Origin: Ornithoclostridium sp949298505
GTDB taxonomy: Bacteria > Bacillota > Clostridia > Christensenellales > UBA3700
Assembly: GCA_949298505.1 (NCBI GenBank)
Contig: CASFWW010000050.1
Span: 1-6,455 of the forward strand
Length of the DNA stretch: 6,455 bases
Reading direction: 5' to 3'
Positions 1 through 6,165 of the stretch are shown here, piece after piece. The number at the start of each line of letters is the position of its first letter. Position 1 is the first letter of the stretch. The notes beneath the pieces were generated by a model. It saw nothing but the letters and a program-made list of their open reading frames with translations, was not told the DNA's origin and ran no database searches. The position numbers and the translations under genes are program-made.

Positions 1-3
1 CTT

Positions 4-144
4 TTACGGCAGGAGACGCGATTCGTAAGAAGAAGCCGTAAGGCTTTGACGGAATAGCGAAGTAATGATCATGCCAGTCGCACCAAGCTGCTTTCGCGTC
101 AGACGCAACCAATGGTTTTGGAGACCACTACTCATACCGCTCAC
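4..144 (-). other. Possible 46-codon small ORF overlapping a tRNA-like segment, of doubtful reality
   Basis: An open frame starts at GTG (142-144), with ATG as an alternative at 133-135, and ends at TAA (4-6). An AGGGGAG stretch at 149-155 lies 4 nt before the GTG and could act as a Shine-Dalgarno site. The peptide begins VSGMSSGLQNHW and ends in SRLLP. I recognise no family and see no membrane segment or signal peptide. A second minus frame (127 to about 2) is also open to the window edge, so being open means little here. The 5' part coincides with the tRNA-like fold at 112-155, and peptides like SGLQN are often artefacts of reading through tRNA genes. A non-coding structured RNA, or degenerate sequence, is at least as likely as a real peptide. 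Confidence 0.15.
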
Positions 145-155
145 GCCACTCCCCT
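112..155 (-). other. tRNA-Trp-like 5' half (D-arm and CCA anticodon arm, no 3' half)
   Basis: Read on the minus strand from 155, the spacing follows a canonical tRNA. A 7-nt acceptor strand AGGGGAG (149-155) is followed by T8 and G9. Next is a 17-nt D-arm whose loop holds GCGGTA but whose stem pairs poorly (GCGT against GAGT). After one linker base comes a perfect 5-bp anticodon stem, GTGGT/ACCAT with one G-T pair, closing a 7-nt loop CTCCAAA. The anticodon at 34-36 is CCA (119-121). No T-arm (GTTCGA) and no CTCCCCT acceptor strand follows within 1-111, so this is not a complete tRNA gene. It could be a tRNA-Trp remnant, a tRNA-like part of another RNA, or chance. Confidence 0.35.
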
Positions 156-168
156 ATAAATATTAAGT

Positions 169-198
169 TTTCGCCCGGTCTTTCTCTCTACGGCGAAA
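169..198. repeat. Inverted repeat, 7-bp arms TTTCGCC/GGCGAAA
   Basis: Arms at 169-175 and 192-198 are perfectly complementary and enclose a 16-nt pyrimidine-rich loop on the plus strand. No T-run follows on the plus strand, so it does not look like an intrinsic terminator. It lies at the expected 5' end of a transcript from the leftward promoter at 202-231, where it could form only a partial leader hairpin. Role unknown. Confidence 0.3.
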
Positions 199-201
199 TC
201 T

Positions 202-231
202 ATTTTACAATGTAAACGTCGTCAAAGTCAA
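202..231 (-). promoter_or_regulatory. Possible sigma-A promoter directed leftwards, with a palindrome on its -10
   Basis: On the minus strand, TTGACT (226-231) and TAAAAT (202-207) are separated by 18 bp, each matching the sigma-A consensus at 5 of 6 positions. Transcription would start near 195 and run towards position 1, across the tRNA-like segment and off the window. The 13-bp palindrome TTTACAATGTAAA (204-216) covers the -10 and could be an operator, though I cannot assign a regulator. AT-rich intergenic DNA yields such matches by chance fairly often, so confidence is modest. Confidence 0.4.
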
Positions 232-300
232 TCGAAATGCGCTTTTTTGATTTATTTATTTTAATTCTTTCTCAAAATGCTTTTTAATGCCGCAAAAAGG

Positions 301-329
301 TGGAAAATTCGGCTTGAATAAGTTATAAT
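301..329 (+). promoter_or_regulatory. purB sigma-A promoter
   Basis: A perfect -10 TATAAT (324-329) lies 17 bp downstream of TGGAAA (301-306), a 4-of-6 match to TTGACA. The predicted start near 336 gives a 5' leader of only about 24 nt containing the purB ribosome-binding site AGGAG (348-352), 7 nt before the ATG. The leader is too short for a purine riboswitch. I see no paired PurR box (CCGAACAWT type) near it, so purB may be expressed constitutively or controlled in a way not visible here. Confidence 0.65.
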
Positions 330-359
330 GTTTACAGATTTATTTTTAGGAGTCTTAAA

Positions 360-1796
360 ATGGCTGACACAAGCATTTACAACAACCCTTTGATAACTAG
401 ATACGCAAGCCGTGAAATGGCGGCTAATTTCTCCGACGACAAGAAGTTCAGGCTTTGGAGAAAACTGTGGATCGCCCTTGCGGAGTCCGAAAAAGAACTC
501 GGGCTCAATATCACCGACGAGCAGCTCGCTGAAATGAAAGAACATGCCGAGGATATCAACTACGACGATGCGCGCAAGTTTGAAAGCGAAGTCAGGCACG
601 ACGTTATGGCGCACGTCAAAGCGTACGGCAAGCTTGCTCCGAAGGCGATGCCGATAATCCATTTGGGCGCCACTTCCTGCTACGTCACGGACAATGCGGA
701 GATAATCGTGATCGACAACGCTCTGGATATAGTGCTTGAAAAGCTTGTGAATTTCATGGATAAACTGCGCAAATTCGCGCTTAAATACAAAGATCTGCCC
801 ACGCTCGGCTTTACGCACCTGCAACCCGCTCAGCTTACCACGGTCGGCAAGCGCGCAACGCTGTGGCTCAGCGATCTTTTGCTCGATCTTGAAAACCTCA
901 GACATCTGAAGTCATGCGTCAAACTGCGCGGCGTTAAAGGCACGACGGGCACTCAGGCTAGCTTCCTCGATCTTTTCAACGGCAACGGCGAAACGGTAAA
1001 AGAACTCGAGAAAAAAGTCGTCGCAAAGATGGGCTACGACAAGGCGTACGGCGTGACCGGTCAGACCTATCCCAGAAAATTCGATTACAACGTGCTTTGC
1101 GTTCTCTCTCAGATCGCTCAGAGTTGCTACCGCTTCTCAAACGACATCCGCATTTTGCAGAATATGAAAGAAATTGAAGAACCGTTTGAGAAGACCCAGA
1201 TCGGTTCGTCCGCTATGGCGTATAAGCGCAACCCGATGAGGAGCGAGCGCGTAGGATCTATCGCGCGTTATGTGATTTCTCTGCCGACAAACTGTGCTAT
1301 CACTGCCTCCACTCAGTGGTTTGAGCGCACTCTCGACGACAGCGCGAACAAGCGCATCGTGATCGCACAGGCGTTCCTTTCCGTGGATTCCATACTCAAT
1401 CTCTGCATGAACATCAGCGAAAATCTGGTCGTATACGACAAGGTCATCAAAAAGCATATAGACGCAGAACTGCCCTTTATGGCAACTGAAAATATAATGA
1501 TGGAATGCGTAAAAGCAGGCGGCAACCGTCAGGAACTGCACGAAAGGATAAGAGTTTTGTCTATGGAAGCTTCCAAAAACGTAAAAATGGAAGGCAAAGA
1601 CAACAATCTGATCGAACTGATCAAAAACGACGATATGTTCGCGGCGGTCAGAGACAGGCTTGACGGAATTCTCGACGCGAAAAACTTTATAGGAAGGGCT
1701 CCTCAGCAAGTGGTCGAATTTATCGAGAACGAAATTGATCCGGCAATCGCGGTTTCGGGTGTCGAACTCGGCAAAAAAGGCGAAGTAAACGTCTGA
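360..1796 (+). CDS. purB: Adenylosuccinate lyase (eukaryotic-like type)
   Basis: This cytoplasmic enzyme acts twice in purine synthesis: SAICAR to AICAR plus fumarate, and adenylosuccinate to AMP plus fumarate. The 478-aa protein is full length and belongs to the fumarase/aspartase superfamily. The signature GSSAMAYKRNPMRSER starts at residue 282; Ser283 aligns with the human catalytic Ser289. RHDVMAHV gives His80 (human His86), and FTHLQPAQLTTVGKR gives His153 (human His159). Segments such as GVKGTTGTQASF, QWFERTLDDSAN and LPFMATENI match human ADSL much more closely than the roughly 430-aa Bacillus subtilis enzyme, judged from memory of those sequences. Ala287 replaces the Pro of the human SSAMPYKRNP motif, with catalytic residues intact. 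The start is fixed by AGGAG 7 nt upstream. The gene is monocistronic in this window, with its own promoter and a terminator about 20 bp after the stop, and converges on spoIVB. Confidence 0.97.
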   Translation: MADTSIYNNPLITRYASREMAANFSDDKKFRLWRKLWIALAESEKELGLNITDEQLAEMKEHAEDINYDDARKFESEVRHDVMAHVKAYGKLAPKAMPIIHLGATSCYVTDNAEIIVIDNALDIVLEKLVNFMDKLRKFALKYKDLPTLGFTHLQPAQLTTVGKRATLWLSDLLLDLENLRHLKSCVKLRGVKGTTGTQASFLDLFNGNGETVKELEKKVVAKMGYDKAYGVTGQTYPRKFDYNVLCVLSQIAQSCYRFSNDIRILQNMKEIEEPFEKTQIGSSAMAYKRNPMRSERVGSIARYVISLPTNCAITASTQWFERTLDDSANKRIVIAQAFLSVDSILNLCMNISENLVVYDKVIKKHIDAELPFMATENIMMECVKAGGNRQELHERIRVLSMEASKNVKMEGKDNNLIELIKNDDMFAAVRDRLDGILDAKNFIGRAPQQVVEFIENEIDPAIAVSGVELGKKGEVNV

Positions 1797-1815
1797 TTTC
1801 ATACGGTTTATCATC

Positions 1816-1847
1816 AAAACGGCGGGCTGATGACCCGTCGTTTTTTT
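1816..1847 (+). terminator. purB intrinsic terminator
   Basis: The stem AAAACGGCGGG (1816-1826) pairs with CCCGTCGTTTT (1834-1844), with one G-U pair, around a 7-nt loop. It runs into seven Ts (1841-1847), about 20 nt after the purB stop. Read from the other strand, the G-U pair becomes an A-C mismatch and only four Us follow, so it would be a weaker terminator for spoIVB. No better candidate for spoIVB exists between 1848 and 1931. Confidence 0.85.
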
Positions 1848-1931
1848 GATCTGTTGTATTATTCAGTCAGGCAATTATACTGATATATGGCTTTTGTCGC
1901 TCCGCATGCGCTGTATCATTCAGTATCAACG

Positions 1932-3086
1932 CTAATTGTTTTCCGTCATCTGATACATCCAGTCGGCATATATGCCGTAACCCTTTGTCGGGTCTGAAGT
2001 AAACACGTGCGTGACTGCGCCAACAAGCTTTCCGTTCTGAACGATCGGACTTCCGCTCATACCCTGGACTATTCCGCCGGTTGCGTTGATCAGAACTTCG
2101 TCGGTTATTCTGATCACCATTGATTTGTCTGAAGGAGTTTCCTGGACGTTGACTTTAATGATCTCGATATCGTAATATTGTGGCTCACAGCCGCTTACCG
2201 TACTGTATATCTGAGCTTTTCCCGGTCTTACCGAATTTCTTCCTCCGATCTGTATTTTTTTCAAAGAAGAAGTTTTGCCGGTAAAAATGCCGTAATTGCC
2301 GAATTTAGAATTGCATTCAATCGTACCTAGGGGCACCGATTTTGAGCTGAAAGTGCCGTTGAGTTCACCAGCTTTGCCGATCTTGCCCTTTACGCTTCCG
2401 GAGATATACGCATTATATATCTTTCCACCGTCGATCCTGACGACGGTGCCGTCCTGAGAGAGGATCGCGTGCCCGAGGCACGCATATTTCCCGCTTTCCG
2501 GATTGATAAAAGTCGCTGTGCCGATACCTGCGATAGAGTCCTGAAGCGTGAGACCTATTCTGTAATTCCCGCTCAATACGTCTTTTGCAGGATATACGGT
2601 ATATTTTTTTATTTCGTCACCGCGTTGCAGACAAAGTTCCACGGGATCGCCTTCTTTTGCGTTGACAATCGTTGAAACGGTCTTGTCGTCTCCGACCGGC
2701 TTTCCGTCGACAGCGATCAGAACGTCTCCGCTTCTGATATCCGTGTTTTCGCAAGGAGAAACGGCGCCGTCACTTGTAACCACGCCGGATTTACCGGTTA
2801 CCATCAGCCCTTTCAGATCGAGATCGAGTCCCAGAGGGAAACCGCCGAGATATACCTCGCGGTTTTCGCTTTTTTGAGCTTTCTCACTGTCTATATCGAA
2901 AAGTCCGAATAATTTTGTGTGAACTTCACTTCTTTCTTCGTCAAATACGTTGACGGAAAAAGGCGATGCGCTTGCCGCAACTTCGTATCCGTCGAATAAT
3001 TCGTCGTTGTCTGCGCAGAAGTTGAAATAGCCCACTGCCGCTACGCATACGGCGATCAAAACTGCGATTCCGAATAATTTTTTCAT
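1932..3086 (-). CDS. spoIVB: SpoIVB serine peptidase, sporulation sigma-K checkpoint
   Basis: SpoIVB is made in the forespore, crosses into the intermembrane space and cleaves SpoIVFA, releasing the SpoIVFB protease to process pro-sigma-K in the mother cell. The 384-aa protein has an N-terminal hydrophobic segment (about residues 3-20), a PDZ domain (about 89-166) and a C-terminal S55 peptidase domain. The triad is visible: His206 in CLGHAI, Asp329 in RITDEV and Ser344 in QGMSGSP. The Asp-to-Ser spacing of 15 equals that of B. subtilis (Asp363/Ser378). GAVTHVF and a GYGIYADWM tail are also typical. I chose the ATG at 3084-3086 because AAGGAGAT precedes it at normal spacing. A longer in-frame ATG at 3143 would add 19 residues and start inside the recN terminator. 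spo0A does not follow, unlike the usual gene order. Confidence 0.95.
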   Translation of the reverse strand: MKKLFGIAVLIAVCVAAVGYFNFCADNDELFDGYEVAASASPFSVNVFDEERSEVHTKLFGLFDIDSEKAQKSENREVYLGGFPLGLDLDLKGLMVTGKSGVVTSDGAVSPCENTDIRSGDVLIAVDGKPVGDDKTVSTIVNAKEGDPVELCLQRGDEIKKYTVYPAKDVLSGNYRIGLTLQDSIAGIGTATFINPESGKYACLGHAILSQDGTVVRIDGGKIYNAYISGSVKGKIGKAGELNGTFSSKSVPLGTIECNSKFGNYGIFTGKTSSLKKIQIGGRNSVRPGKAQIYSTVSGCEPQYYDIEIIKVNVQETPSDKSMVIRITDEVLINATGGIVQGMSGSPIVQNGKLVGAVTHVFTSDPTKGYGIYADWMYQMTENN

Positions 3087-3090
3087 CTCA

Positions 3091-3098
3091 ATCTCCTT
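3091..3098 (-). promoter_or_regulatory. spoIVB ribosome-binding site that decides the start
   Basis: The minus strand reads AAGGAGAT here, with 6 nt between AAGGAG and the ATG at 3084-3086. This supports the 384-residue SpoIVB beginning MKKLFG, where the hydrophobic export segment starts straight after two lysines, over the upstream in-frame ATG at 3143. Confidence 0.8.
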
Positions 3099-3106
3099 AC
3101 ATCGGC

Positions 3107-3136
3107 TAGTTTGAGACTTTAATACAAAAAATATGT
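3107..3136 (-). promoter_or_regulatory. Candidate sigma-G-type promoter for spoIVB
   Basis: Between the recN terminator and spoIVB the minus strand has ACATA (3132-3136), 18 bp, then CAAACTA (3107-3113). The forespore sigma-G pattern is roughly GHATR, 17-18 bp, CATNHTA, so the match is 4 of 5 and 6 of 7. The predicted start falls a few nt before the Shine-Dalgarno site. B. subtilis spoIVB is known to be transcribed by sigma-G, which makes the assignment reasonable. Both boxes are imperfect and the region is AT-rich. Confidence 0.35.
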
Positions 3137-3144
3137 AAAGCAAT

Positions 3145-3169
3145 AAAAAAACGGCGTATTACGCCGTTT
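3145..3169 (-). terminator. Intrinsic terminator after recN
   Basis: The minus strand folds AAACGGCG/CGCCGTTT (3149-3169) as a perfect stem, 8 bp with a 5-nt loop, running into seven Us (3145-3151). It lies about 20 nt past the recN stop. It closes the nadK-argR-recN operon and separates it from spoIVB. Confidence 0.9.
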
Positions 3170-3190
3170 GGTTATATATTGTTATGAAAA

Positions 3191-4876
3191 TCAGTGTAAT
3201 TTATAAGAATTTGCATGTTCTTTCATTTCTTTTGCATGCGGCAAAGCGTATGTGCCGTAATCGCTTCCCCCCAATAGTCTTGCAATTTCTTCAAGCGTTC
3301 CCTGCTCGTCAAGAAGTTTTACTCCGGTGAAAGTCTTGCCGTTTTCAGTCGTCTTGCTGATCAGATAATGCGCGTCCGCCATACTTGCAAGCTGTGGCAG
3401 ATGAGTGACTGCAAGGACTTGTTTTCCGGTCGAGATGTTGTAAAGCTTTTCTGCGACAACCTGCGCGATCTTTCCGCTGATGCCGGTGTCTATTTCGTCG
3501 AATACCATCGTCTGTATGCCGTCTATGTCTGAAATTATGTTTTTGACTGCCAGCATAAAACGCGAAAGTTCGCCGCCTGATATTACTTTACTGAGCGCTT
3601 TTGCGGGTTGACCGGCGTTTGCCGAGAACATGAAAAGAACGCTGTCCGCGCCGTCAGCTCTTACATTATTTTCGTCAAAAGTCACGTCGGCGTAGAAAGT
3701 GGCGTTGTTCATTCCCAGTTCTTTCAGCTGACCGCAGATGTTTTCAGCAAGTCTCGCGGCGTATTTAGACCTGACCTCGTGCATTTTTTTGGCGTTTTTC
3801 ATCAATTCGGACGCACACTGCCCGATCTCGGAATTAAGTTTTTCTACGTTGTACTCTGCGTCTTCAAGGAAAAGCAGTTCTTCTCTGATCTTATCCGCAT
3901 AGGTAAGGATCTCAGAGACGTCGCTGCCGTACTTGCGCTTCAACGTCCTCACGAGAGCGAGCCTTTGCTCGACTTTTTCAGCCTCGTAAGGATTGTATTC
4001 GCAGTCTTCAAGAAGGCTTTCAAGCGTCTCTGCAATGTCTTTTATTTCAATTTTTGCGCTGTCCAGACGGTCAATGAGTTCAGAATAAGCCTGATCGTAA
4101 TCCTGAACTGAAGAAAGCTCAGACTTTGCTCCGGAAATCGCCGTCAATGCGCCGCCGTCGTCACCGTTAAGAAAACTCTGGGCGGCTGAGAGAGAGTCAG
4201 TTATCGCTCTTGAATTGTTGAATTTTTTGCGTTTTGCAAGGAGTTCGTCTTCTTCACCGTCTTTCAGATCGGCTTTTTCTATTTCGTCGAGTTCGTATCT
4301 GAGAACGTCCGTCCTCTTGGCGACGTCAGAAAGCGAACCGTACTTTGCCAGTTCCTTTTTAAGACTCAGATATCTGTCGTGAAGATTTTTCTGTTTTTCT
4401 GAAAGCTGCGAAAGTTCCGAAGCGGCGAATTTGTCGAGAATAAAAATGTGGTTGTCGTCGTCAAGAAGCCCTGTTGCCTCGTGCTGACCGTATATGTCGG
4501 TTAGCGAAGCCGTGACTTCTTTCAGCATTGAAAGCGTTACTTTCTGACCGTTTATGCGGCAAGTATTCTTGCCAGCCTCGGTCATTTCTCTTTTGATGAC
4601 CAGTTCGTCGTCCTCGCACCCGATCTCCATATCTTCAAGAATACGTTTTGTCTGAGGGCAATCCGAAAGGTCGAAAAACGCGCTGACTTTCGCCGTATCC
4701 TTTCCGTAAGATATCAGCGACTTGTCCGCACGCGTACCCAGAACGAAATTCAGGCTGTCGATTATTATGGATTTGCCGGCGCCCGTTTCGCCCGAAAGAA
4801 TATTCAGCCCTTTGCAAAAACTTATTTCAAGTTTTTCGATCAGGGCTATATTGTCTATCTGCAAAGTTTCCAGCAT
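3191..4876 (-). CDS. recN: DNA repair protein RecN
   Basis: RecN is an SMC-like cytoplasmic ATPase that gathers DNA ends early in double-strand-break repair, feeding RecA-dependent recombination. The 561-aa length is normal. The Walker A motif GETGAGKS is at residues 29-36, with a Q-loop-like YGQHEA near 129-134. A helical, charged coiled-coil region spans about 155-375. The C-terminal ATPase half has the ABC signature SGGELSRF (433-440), Walker B TMVFDEID (456-463), D-loop GISGKIA and switch His492 in VTHLPQLA. All motifs are intact. The ATG lies 6 nt after the argR stop and lacks a recognisable Shine-Dalgarno site (the preceding bases are TTTCCT), so translation is probably coupled to argR. 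No LexA box is visible; transcription most likely comes from the nadK promoter. The N-terminus MLETLQIDNIALI fits the family, supporting this start. Confidence 0.97.
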   Translation of the reverse strand: MLETLQIDNIALIEKLEISFCKGLNILSGETGAGKSIIIDSLNFVLGTRADKSLISYGKDTAKVSAFFDLSDCPQTKRILEDMEIGCEDDELVIKREMTEAGKNTCRINGQKVTLSMLKEVTASLTDIYGQHEATGLLDDDNHIFILDKFAASELSQLSEKQKNLHDRYLSLKKELAKYGSLSDVAKRTDVLRYELDEIEKADLKDGEEDELLAKRKKFNNSRAITDSLSAAQSFLNGDDGGALTAISGAKSELSSVQDYDQAYSELIDRLDSAKIEIKDIAETLESLLEDCEYNPYEAEKVEQRLALVRTLKRKYGSDVSEILTYADKIREELLFLEDAEYNVEKLNSEIGQCASELMKNAKKMHEVRSKYAARLAENICGQLKELGMNNATFYADVTFDENNVRADGADSVLFMFSANAGQPAKALSKVISGGELSRFMLAVKNIISDIDGIQTMVFDEIDTGISGKIAQVVAEKLYNISTGKQVLAVTHLPQLASMADAHYLISKTTENGKTFTGVKLLDEQGTLEEIARLLGGSDYGTYALPHAKEMKEHANSYKLH

Positions 4877-4882
4877 AGGAAA

Positions 4883-5335
4883 TTACCACAAATACGATTT
4901 GAGAAGGTCTACTGTTTCTTTGACGTCGGCATCCTGAGCAATTACGGCGAAAATCGTGTCGTCGCCGGCAAGCGTTCCGATGATTTGCGACAGATTGAGG
5001 TGGTCAATGAACGCGCAGGCGCTGTTCGCTCCTCCCGCGACGGTTTTGATCACCACGATGTTGTTTGCGTACTGAATTGAAAGAACGCATTCTTTGAAAA
5101 TGTTGCCGAACTTGACGGAGATCTTATGAGGCGCGGCTTCCGCTTTCACGTACTTATATTTCTTGTCTGCGCCCAGGATCTTTATCAGACCGAGTTCCTT
5201 GATGTCTCTGGAAACGGTTGCCTGAGTTGCGCAGAATCCGCGCTCGGTCAGGAGTCTGACGAGTTCGTCCTGCGTTTCGATGTCGTTTTCTTCGATGAGA
5301 TCGATGATACACTGTTGTCTTTTTGCTCTAATCAT
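4883..5335 (-). CDS. argR: Arginine repressor ArgR/AhrC
   Basis: ArgR is a hexameric, arginine-dependent DNA-binding protein that represses arginine biosynthesis genes and, in some bacteria, activates catabolic ones. The 150-aa length is standard. The N-terminal winged helix-turn-helix (about 1-65) contains ETQDELVRLL and the recognition helix ATVSRDIKELG (39-49). The C-terminal oligomerisation and arginine-binding domain (about 75-150) has KTVAGGANSACAFIDHL and GTLAGDDT (120-127), whose Asp125-Asp126 pair corresponds to the arginine-contacting aspartates of the family. The ATG overlaps the nadK stop as TAATG, and GGGGTGA (5339-5345) inside the nadK end is a good ribosome-binding site, so the two are translationally coupled. 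A consensus ARG box sits at the operon promoter, predicting autoregulation. Confidence 0.97.
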   Translation of the reverse strand: MIRAKRQQCIIDLIEENDIETQDELVRLLTERGFCATQATVSRDIKELGLIKILGADKKYKYVKAEAAPHKISVKFGNIFKECVLSIQYANNIVVIKTVAGGANSACAFIDHLNLSQIIGTLAGDDTIFAVIAQDADVKETVDLLKSYLW

Positions 5336-6159
5336 TAGTCACCCCAATATGCGAGCTTTTTCACGAGTTTGCTGTAAAAACTGTATTTTTCAAACCTTAT
5401 GAAAGTAGCTGCGTAATCACACTTTTTTATTGTTATACATTGCGGATCTTCGACAAAAGAAACGATTTTGCCGTCGATCGTAAGTCTCAGATCGCTGCTG
5501 TCGCCGGAAAGGTCTACGCGACTGTTGTCGCTGATGACCATGGGACAGAAATGCAGAGAATGCGGGCAGATCGCGTTTATTATCAACGCGTTCAGATCAG
5601 GGCTCAGGATCGAGCCGTTGCATGACAGCGAATATCCCGTCGAGCCCGTCGGCGTGGAGACCATCACTCCGTCCGCTCTCACTTTGTCCGCTCTTACTCC
5701 GTCGATGTCAACAGCGATCGAACAGATATTTGAATTATCGGCTTTGGCAAGGACGACTTCATTGAGCGCAATAAAACTGTTTTCGCCGTTTTCGACAGAG
5801 ATCATTGATCTTTTTTCGCAGAAATAATCACCGCGGATAAGGCGTTCCGCGCTTTCTTCAAGCATATCGGCGTTTACTTCGGTCAGAAAACCGAGATGAC
5901 CGAGATTTACTCCCAGCATGGGTATATTCTTTACCGCACAATAAGGCACGATGTTGAGCATTGTACCGTCGCCGCCGAAAGCTACGAGCACGTCTACGCC
6001 GTCGGTCAGCTCTCTCAGACGTTCGTGCGTTTCGTTTTCCTGTTTGCGGTCGCTGTAAAATTTATAAGATACTCCTTTTTGCTGAAGAATCGCAATAAAT
6101 TTTTTCGCGGTCGCGGAGTCGCGGTCTTTGTTGAGGTTTGTATAAACTCCGATTTTCAT
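5335..6159 (-). CDS. nadK: NAD kinase
   Basis: NadK phosphorylates NAD+ to NADP+ using ATP or polyphosphate in the cytoplasm, the only known route to the NADP pool. The 274-aa protein has the family motifs in order: GGDGTML (62-68, catalytic Asp64); GVNLGHLGFLTE (83-94); NEVVLAKAD (133-141); the diphosphate-binding DGVMVSTPTGSTGYSLS (163-179); and LTIDGK (226-231). The short VRADKVRAD repeat at 155-163 has a near-duplicate at DNA level (GTCCGCTCT twice) but does not disturb the motifs. It is the first gene of the nadK-argR-recN operon. The start MKIGVYTN fits the family. It has no Shine-Dalgarno site, and the promoter -10 ends 6 nt upstream, so the mRNA is probably leaderless. Confidence 0.97.
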   Translation of the reverse strand: MKIGVYTNLNKDRDSATAKKFIAILQQKGVSYKFYSDRKQENETHERLRELTDGVDVLVAFGGDGTMLNIVPYCAVKNIPMLGVNLGHLGFLTEVNADMLEESAERLIRGDYFCEKRSMISVENGENSFIALNEVVLAKADNSNICSIAVDIDGVRADKVRADGVMVSTPTGSTGYSLSCNGSILSPDLNALIINAICPHSLHFCPMVISDNSRVDLSGDSSDLRLTIDGKIVSFVEDPQCITIKKCDYAATFIRFEKYSFYSKLVKKLAYWGD

Positions 6160-6165
6160 GATTTT

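Noticed and set aside
85..155. Complete tRNA-Trp gene on the minus strand
   Set aside because: The anticodon arm fits, but no T-arm with GTTCGA and no CTCCCCT acceptor strand occur in the following sequence, even allowing a long variable arm.
169..198. Intrinsic terminator of a plus-strand gene left of the window
   Set aside because: The hairpin arms are good, but the loop is 16 nt and no T-run follows, so it does not meet the usual pattern.
232..359. Purine riboswitch or PurR box upstream of purB
   Set aside because: The predicted leader is about 24 nt and the gap is plain AT-rich DNA; neither the conserved purine aptamer core nor paired CCGAAC boxes are present.
261..905. A 214-codon minus-strand open frame antisense to purB
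   Set aside because: It lies opposite the strongly conserved purB frame, covers the purB promoter region, and shows no family motif; it is a codon-bias shadow. The same applies to 1137-1817 on the minus strand and 3608-4111 on the plus strand opposite recN.
1861..1928. Repeats ATTCAGT and GTATCA and a 7-bp inverted repeat ATACTGA/TCAGTAT between purB and spoIVB
   Set aside because: Arms are short, the loop is about 36 nt and no T-run follows; chance repeats in AT-rich DNA explain them.
3111..3139. Sigma-A promoter for spoIVB using TTTACA as -35
   Set aside because: At 17-bp spacing the -10 would be TCTCAA, only 3 of 6 matches; the sigma-G-type pair fits better.
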